DNA from: an uncultured Eubacteriales bacterium
Lineage (GTDB): Bacteria > Bacillota > Clostridia > Lachnospirales > Lachnospiraceae
Assembly: GCA_900313855.1 (NCBI GenBank)
Contig: OMSZ01000082.1
Coordinates: 1-16,178, forward strand
Length of the DNA: 16,178 nucleotides
Reading direction: 5' to 3'
The translations under genes and the position numbers were made by a program. Below are positions 11,304-16,178 of the stretch, one piece after another. Under the pieces are notes generated by a model. That model did no database searches. It was not told the origin of the DNA and saw nothing but the letters and a program-made list of their open reading frames with translations. Every line of letters begins with the position of its first letter. Position 1 is the first letter of the stretch.

Positions 11304-13634
11304 CTATTTGCTTATACTCTTATAGATAACCTTATTCTTATTCTTCTTCTCCTGATAAAGCTGCGCATCAGCCTTATTCAATATCTGATCTATGTTAGTC
11401 TCCTCGCCTATGACAAATTCATAGGTTCCTATACTCATATTGACAAGATAAGGCTTGTCACTTGAATTATTCATTCTCTCAAGAGCTTTTTTGATTCTAT
11501 CCTTGATAGTGAAGCTGAAATTCTCATCTGCAGATAGTGCAAACGCCGCAAATTCATCTCCACCCATTCTCGCTATCACATCTGACTGTCTAAATGATTC
11601 ATCAAGCGCGCGAGCTATTGTCTTTAAGGAATAATCACCTTCATCATGACCGAATTCATCATTAACCAGCTTAAGATTATCCATATCAGCATAAAGTGCA
11701 ATAGCCTTCCTGCCTTTATAGACCTCACTTTCCATGATAGTCTTGACTCTGTCAAGAAAACCTCGTCTGTTGGATATTCCGGTAAGCGGATCCTGTCTGC
11801 TCATCTCATCTAATATCTTGTTATTGGCAACAGTCTGAGCAAGATTCTTCTCTAATTCCTGTTTGATCGCATTCTGCTTCTTGATGATATCCAAAACCTC
11901 TATTGATACACTGATCTGACACGCAAGCTGGGAAGCATATCTGAATTTGTCCAGATCACCCTCTAGCAGCATTAAACCATACTGTTCCTCTCCGGAAAAC
12001 AATGGTGTAACGAGCATATCATATCTGTGATCGGTCGGTAAGAATCTGTCGGAAAAAACCTCCTTAAACGAGACCGGACACTCTGTTCCCTCATAAAGAT
12101 AAGAATTCTCATCCTTATAATACGCCTTTGCAAATAGTCTCTCAGGCTGAATCCATCTATCATTATATGTATGTTTGACAGCCTCCTCATAAGTAAATAC
12201 ATAACCTGACAGCGCGCCCATACGTCTGAATTTATCCAATACAGTCTTGAACTTTCTCTTTTCATCCCGTGAAAACTGCATCATATCTCTTGTAATATTG
12301 GTAAGCACAATTTCAAATATCTTACTCTGCTCATCTGCCACAAGCTTCTTCTTCATGATCGAACTCATAAGCCTCTGGTTAGCAGTTGTCATTATACGGT
12401 ATAGAAGGATCTTATCTGTTTCACTATCAATCTTCTTTTCCAGACAATCCCGCATTATAAATATAAGTGAAAGAAAATGATTAAGCGCAACATATCCCTC
12501 GGTGTAGGTTTTTGAAAACTCTTCATACCATGTATAGAACTGTTCAGAATCTATGGAAAGAACACCCTTCTCATCAACAAGTCCAAAGAAATACTCAAAG
12601 AAGCCTTCAACTATACCTTTCATCTGCAAGGTGCGTTCACTTTCAAAAAAGAAGCTGAAATATTTATCAAATATACGGTCTGCAACAGCCGGTACACCCT
12701 CCTCACTGATCGCCTTGTATAAAGAAGCGCCATCCTCATCAACGGATGCAATATCACCACATCCGCAGGAATTACTTACTATAAGCTGTGAATCAACAAA
12801 TTCATGAACCGTTTTCTTCTCTTTGACTACTTTGGCACACTCCATAACTGCGCGATATGCCAATTCCTTGGTATCCGCCTTGACGGTTGTAAGATGAGGC
12901 TCTAAAAGCCACGCAACCGGACTGTTATCAAAGCCCGTAACTAATACATCTTTACCCGGCTTTAATCCTCTTTTCTCAAGTACGTTATATACACCTATAG
13001 CCATCTGGTCATTAGCGCATACGATAGCCTCAATATCCGGATGTCTCTCTATAAGCTCATCCACTTCCTTCTCGCAGAATTCAGAGAAATTGCCATAAGC
13101 GATCCAGTCATCTCCCGGATATAATCCCTTAGCTTCCATAGTCTTCTTATATACATCAAGACGCTCTTTGGCATCCTGGTTAGTATCAACAGGACCACTT
13201 AAGAAACCGATATTCTTACATTCATGCTTATCGATCAAATGAAGGATAGCCTGCTCAAGTCCTGCTCTGTTATTAACACTGACACTGGAACAGCCTTCTT
13301 CTTCGCCTGCGATCAATATGATCGGCGTATCCGTATTAAGCGACTTGAGAAAATCTATCTTCTGCTCATCATTAAGAAAAGAAGTCACGGTGCCATATTC
13401 TATGATTATAGCATCGAAACTGTCAGATCCGGCGCACGCGTACAAGGTATTATACTGATACCTGTAGCAGTTAGAATCAAAATCATCATATACTGCATCT
13501 TTGATCCCGGCCGGCATGATATACAGATTAGCATCTAATTCTTTTGCCCCTAAAAAAGCCCCTTCGCAAACCGCATGTGAGAACTCATTCTCAAGCAAAG
13601 CCACGAAAAGAGCTATATTCATTCGTTTCCCCAT
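11304..13634 (-). CDS. LacI-type sensor / GGDEF diguanylate cyclase
   Basis: A 776-residue cytoplasmic signalling protein. Residues about 5-290 form a LacI/GalR-type periplasmic-binding-like sensor without a DNA-binding head: MNIALFVALLENEFSHAV at the start, IIIEYG, NNRAG, and VCANDQMAIG with VLVTGFDNSPVA at 205-240, ending in a CGCG cluster near 290. A mostly helical middle (about 300-600) may be a second sensory or dimerising part. The GGDEF domain (about 615-770) has DPLTGISNRRG, the intact active site GGDEF at 691, and RQSD at 682-685, the RxxD inhibitory site for c-di-GMP feedback. There is no signal peptide or membrane segment. It therefore probably makes c-di-GMP in response to a small cytoplasmic ligand, perhaps a sugar. 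GAGGG lies five bases before the ATG at 13634; the ATG at 13682 is too close to the promoter. Confidence 0.92.
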   Translation of the reverse strand: MGKRMNIALFVALLENEFSHAVCEGAFLGAKELDANLYIMPAGIKDAVYDDFDSNCYRYQYNTLYACAGSDSFDAIIIEYGTVTSFLNDEQKIDFLKSLNTDTPIILIAGEEEGCSSVSVNNRAGLEQAILHLIDKHECKNIGFLSGPVDTNQDAKERLDVYKKTMEAKGLYPGDDWIAYGNFSEFCEKEVDELIERHPDIEAIVCANDQMAIGVYNVLEKRGLKPGKDVLVTGFDNSPVAWLLEPHLTTVKADTKELAYRAVMECAKVVKEKKTVHEFVDSQLIVSNSCGCGDIASVDEDGASLYKAISEEGVPAVADRIFDKYFSFFFESERTLQMKGIVEGFFEYFFGLVDEKGVLSIDSEQFYTWYEEFSKTYTEGYVALNHFLSLIFIMRDCLEKKIDSETDKILLYRIMTTANQRLMSSIMKKKLVADEQSKIFEIVLTNITRDMMQFSRDEKRKFKTVLDKFRRMGALSGYVFTYEEAVKHTYNDRWIQPERLFAKAYYKDENSYLYEGTECPVSFKEVFSDRFLPTDHRYDMLVTPLFSGEEQYGLMLLEGDLDKFRYASQLACQISVSIEVLDIIKKQNAIKQELEKNLAQTVANNKILDEMSRQDPLTGISNRRGFLDRVKTIMESEVYKGRKAIALYADMDNLKLVNDEFGHDEGDYSLKTIARALDESFRQSDVIARMGGDEFAAFALSADENFSFTIKDRIKKALERMNNSSDKPYLVNMSIGTYEFVIGEETNIDQILNKADAQLYQEKKNKNKVIYKSISK

Positions 13635-13694
13635 AAAATCCCTCTCTAAAAGAAAAACTGAATACGTTATCTGTAACCTCACAATAACATATTC

Positions 13695-13723
13695 AGTATA
13701 CCATAAATACTAATATTTTCCAA
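13695..13723 (-). promoter_or_regulatory. Promoter for the LacI-sensor/GGDEF gene
   Basis: On the minus strand: TTGGAA at 13718-13723, a 17-base spacer, TATACT at 13695-13700, with TG one base before the -10. It gives a leader of about 50 bases. Confidence 0.82.
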
Positions 13724-13797
13724 TATTATTTACATCTATCCAAAATTAATTTTTTATAAAAATAATGTGAACATTTTGTAAACTTTGGGCTTGCTTT

Positions 13798-14397
13798 CTA
13801 CTCTTCAAAAGAATGGATCATCGTTATTATCAGCGGATATAATTCCTTCTTAAGCTCCGGCAGTTCAACCGGCTGCTGATAAAGGATCACAGAGTGCGCA
13901 GTTGAATTAACCAGCTCAATGATCATGAAAACCAGCATCTCAAGATTGCGGATCTTCTTACCGCTGCTCTTTGCCAGCATTTCTATATAATCAGCTACAG
14001 ATTCTCCGTCATTTACAGAGATATTCTCAATGGAATGTCTCAATATCCCCCAGCTTAAATTCTTAAATATAAACTTTAACATTATTTTATTATTATTCAA
14101 CTGATCTAAAATATTATCAACTATGAATATGATCTTATCGTCAAATTCCGTAACATCACTCTTTTCAAGCGCATTTATGGCATTCTCGAATATCAGAGCC
14201 GCCTTTTTTCTTACAAGATAATCCCTGACCTCGTATTTATCCTTGAAATAGAGATAAAATGTTCCCTTTGCAAGCTCGGCCTTCTTCATAATATCCGCAA
14301 TGGATGTATCCTTTATGCCGTGATCAATAAACAAAGTGAATGCCGAATTGACGATCGCATCTTTTTTCTTTTTCTTATTTTCTTCAACCTTACCCAT
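13798..14397 (-). CDS. TetR/AcrR family transcriptional regulator
   Basis: A 199-residue repressor-type protein. The N-terminal TetR domain includes the helix-turn-helix at about 31-52 (TSIADIMKKAELAKGTFYLYF), which is the family signature, preceded by a run of Lys and AIVNSAFTLFIDHG. The C-terminal ligand-binding and dimerisation half is helical and unlike any specific subfamily I can name. I start it at 14397, where AGGAG lies nine bases upstream; an ATG at 14472 adds a non-TetR extension. It follows the heptad-repeat gene by 111 bases on the same strand with no clear terminator between them, so it probably regulates that gene and itself, and perhaps an exporter beyond the right edge. A palindrome overlaps its own ribosome binding site (14398-14418). 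Confidence 0.92.
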   Translation of the reverse strand: MGKVEENKKKKKDAIVNSAFTLFIDHGIKDTSIADIMKKAELAKGTFYLYFKDKYEVRDYLVRKKAALIFENAINALEKSDVTEFDDKIIFIVDNILDQLNNNKIMLKFIFKNLSWGILRHSIENISVNDGESVADYIEMLAKSSGKKIRNLEMLVFMIIELVNSTAHSVILYQQPVELPELKKELYPLIITMIHSFEE

Positions 14398-14418
14398 ATA
14401 TATCATCTCCTGATATAT
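14398..14418. promoter_or_regulatory. Palindrome around the tetR ribosome binding site, candidate operator
   Basis: ATATATCA, five bases, TGATATAT: an 8-bp perfect inverted repeat whose centre is the GGAGA of the tetR ribosome binding site. As DNA it could be an autoregulatory TetR site; as RNA it would place the ribosome binding site in a hairpin loop. Confidence 0.45.
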
Positions 14419-14434
14419 CCGTATATCTTTATCC

Positions 14435-14463
14435 GGAACCGGGCAAAACACCTGTCCGGTTCC
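14435..14463. promoter_or_regulatory. GC-rich inverted repeat upstream of tetR
   Basis: GGAACCGG and CCGGTTCC form an 8-bp perfect inverted repeat with a 13-base centre between the heptad-repeat gene and tetR. No U-run follows on the minus strand, so a terminator is unlikely; a repressor site or mRNA-processing hairpin fits better. Confidence 0.45.
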
Positions 14464-14508
14464 ATAAAACATTTAATCATGCTGCCTTGTGGCTTAGTGT
14501 ATTCCCAA

Positions 14509-16178
14509 TTAATCCTCTGTCTTGATCTCAGCAGTCTGGAATATGAACTTAACCTTTCCATCCATACCGTCAGCAAGACCTGAGAATGAATTATACTCTC
14601 CTGCTTTGCCTGTAAGAGAATCCAGACGGTCTAATACAGTTTTAACCTTATCATTATATTCGTTCTTAAGCTTATCAGTACCCTTTGTCTTAAATTCACC
14701 CATTCCGTCCGAAAGCTTTACAGAACCCTCGGAAAGCTTTCCGATACCATCCGTAACCTTACCTGTAGCAGTATCAAGCGTTGCGGCGCCTGACGATAAT
14801 GACTTAGCACCTTTAGAAAGCAAAGAGGCAGAGCTTGTCAAAGTCTTTGTATTAGCTGTAAGCTGACCTATTCCGCTTGTAAGAAGTGAACCGCTCTTTT
14901 CAAGAGTCTCGGCGCCGGTTACCAAAGCATCATTATTCTCACTTAATTTCTTAATGCCGCTATACAGATCTGCAATACCCGTCACAACCGAAGTAATACC
15001 GTTAGCAACTGCAGTACTTCCATCCTTAAGCTCTTTGCCCTTACCGTTTGAAGACATCGTATTAAGTCCAGTACTTAAATCCTTAACTCCGGAAGCTGCA
15101 GATTTGGCACCGGCTACCAATGCTTTAATATCATCTGAGGCAAGTTTTGCCTGCATACCCTTAACACCTGCAAGCAGTCCTTCTGCTCCGGCACTCATCG
15201 TTGTAAGTCCTGCGGTTTCATTATTATAACCTGTTTCCAATGCGTTAATGGCACCTTTTATAGTTGCAGCTGTTGTTGCATCCATACCCGTTGTGTCAAT
15301 TGTCTTTAATGCATCGATAGCGCCCTTATAGTATGCACTATTGCTCTGTAATCCGTCAACCCCGCCTTTAAGTGCCTCTGCTCCTGTAACTAACTGGTCT
15401 GCTCCTGCCTTAGATTCATTAACGAGCTGCTCTACTCCGGCAGAAATCTGAGCAGTACCATCACTTAATGTTGCAGCGCCTGCCGCTGCCTTATCTACAC
15501 CTGCAACATATTCATTGAGACCTGTTGAAAATGCAGTATACTGATCAGGGAATCCCTTGCTTCCTTCGGAAAGCTTCTTAGCTCCTTCCGCAACCTGTTT
15601 CTCTCCTGCCACATAAGCCTTAACTCCCGATGCAAGACTTCCCGTACCCTTAACGTAGTCCTTTGTACCGTCTGTTACCGAAGTAACTCCATCCGTATAT
15701 TTTTTAATTCCGGTTGAAAGCTTTCCTGCTCCGTCAGATAATGACGAAGCTCCACTGCTTACCTTTGATACTCCGCTTGCATAATCCTTGAAATTGTCCT
15801 CTAATGTCTTAACTCCGTCAGAAAGATCAGAACTGCCCGAAACAAGCTTTTCAGACGCATCCTCTAACTCGTCAAGCGCATCCTCAAGATCATCCATATC
15901 GTTGTTTTTTCCAAGATCAACATTAGTAAGCTCATCAGATGTTGCAACCGTATATATAGATGCAAGTTCAAAATCCTTTACCTTAGCCTTGATCGTTACG
16001 GTATCGCTTAAGCTGTCCTCAATCTTTTCCCTTGTATCCTTAGCAAGCTTAAGACTGTCAAACAGTCCCGGCATTCCGTAGGCAAGAAGGATCTGATTAC
16101 TTCCTTCCGAAACCACCTTTCCCTGACTAACCTCAACATCACTGAATACATCTACAGGAAGAATCACTGCCGAAGCCA
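14509..16178 (-). CDS. X-X-X-Leu-X-X-Gly heptad-repeat protein (partial, N-terminus off right edge)
   Basis: The last 555 residues of a larger protein. After about 110 residues of a beta-rich region (ILPVDVFSDVEVSQGKVV, then VKDFELASIYTVATSDEL) comes a very long run of heptads with Gly at every seventh position and Leu or Val four before it (such as KLSTGIKKYTDGVTSVTDG and ALVTGAETLEKSG). They continue to about 60 residues from the end, with over 30 repeats. This is the X-X-X-Leu-X-X-Gly heptad family found in clostridial surface proteins and in YhgE/Pip-type proteins. The visible C-terminus has no membrane segment, unlike YhgE. The reading frame is open to the right edge, so the GTG at 16167 is internal. 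Related proteins often lie beside RND/MMPL-type exporters and a TetR regulator, which fits the neighbour here. Function is unknown; a long rod in the envelope is likely. Confidence 0.85.
   Translation of the reverse strand, partial: ASAVILPVDVFSDVEVSQGKVVSEGSNQILLAYGMPGLFDSLKLAKDTREKIEDSLSDTVTIKAKVKDFELASIYTVATSDELTNVDLGKNNDMDDLEDALDELEDASEKLVSGSSDLSDGVKTLEDNFKDYASGVSKVSSGASSLSDGAGKLSTGIKKYTDGVTSVTDGTKDYVKGTGSLASGVKAYVAGEKQVAEGAKKLSEGSKGFPDQYTAFSTGLNEYVAGVDKAAAGAATLSDGTAQISAGVEQLVNESKAGADQLVTGAEALKGGVDGLQSNSAYYKGAIDALKTIDTTGMDATTAATIKGAINALETGYNNETAGLTTMSAGAEGLLAGVKGMQAKLASDDIKALVAGAKSAASGVKDLSTGLNTMSSNGKGKELKDGSTAVANGITSVVTGIADLYSGIKKLSENNDALVTGAETLEKSGSLLTSGIGQLTANTKTLTSSASLLSKGAKSLSSGAATLDTATGKVTDGIGKLSEGSVKLSDGMGEFKTKGTDKLKNEYNDKVKTVLDRLDSLTGKAGEYNSFSGLADGMDGKVKFIFQTAEIKTED

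Noticed and set aside
15100..15800. DNA-level tandem repeat or CRISPR-like array in the heptad region
   Set aside because: The periodicity is in the protein (7 residues); the DNA units differ and there are no constant repeats with unique spacers.
14522..16081. Several plus-strand open frames antisense to the heptad-repeat gene
   Set aside because: They reflect biased repeat codons on the minus strand; no ribosome binding sites and low-complexity Ser/Pro products.
14509..16167. GTG at 16167 as the start of the heptad-repeat gene
   Set aside because: The frame stays open to the right edge, no ribosome binding site lies before the GTG, and relatives have a long N-terminal region before this point.

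Overview
The window reads as a chromosomal segment of a low-GC, Gram-positive anaerobe of the class Clostridia, most likely Lachnospiraceae. This rests on the infC-rpmI translation operon with an attenuated leader, strong AGGAGG ribosome binding sites, a YtxH-like/Hsp33 pair, a CarD-like regulator, a DegV protein, a pyrE gene followed by a tiny membrane protein, and a heptad-repeat (X-X-X-Leu-X-X-Gly) protein beside a TetR regulator. The family assignment is an inference from gene style; no search was run. I see no phage genes, transposases, CRISPR arrays, tRNAs or rRNAs.

Layout, left to right. (1) 1-1014, minus strand: rpmI (cut by the left edge) and infC, behind a strong promoter and a leader that holds an intrinsic terminator plus an upstream segment able to pair with it. 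(2) 1057-3802, minus: a type IV prepilin preceded by an unrecognised 699-residue soluble protein, with a promoter and palindromes in its leader. (3) 3866-5361, plus: a small membrane-anchored, very acidic YtxH-like protein and the redox chaperone Hsp33 (hslO), ending in a long perfect hairpin that also ends the convergent gene. (4) 5506-9119, minus: a secreted SH3/glucosaminidase wall hydrolase, a TPR membrane protein and a CarD-like regulator, each with its own candidate promoter. (5) 9204-10164, minus: a DegV fatty-acid-binding protein. (6) 10240-11284, minus: pyrE and a 50-residue membrane protein sharing a promoter and a terminator. (7) 11304-13723, minus: a cytoplasmic diguanylate cyclase with a LacI-type sugar-sensor module. 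(8) 13798-16178, minus: a TetR regulator downstream of a heptad-repeat surface/export protein that runs off the right edge.

All but two genes are on the minus strand, and most transcription units are one or two genes long with recognisable sigma-A type promoters. Themes are translation (infC, rpmI), envelope biology (pilin, wall hydrolase, heptad-repeat protein), stress or redox response (Hsp33, YtxH-like), and signalling (LacI-sensor/GGDEF, TetR, CarD). The least explained parts are the 699-residue protein paired with the prepilin, the infC attenuator, and the small pyrE-linked membrane protein. I found no clear evidence of a wholly new multi-gene system; the prepilin/699-residue pair is the best candidate.
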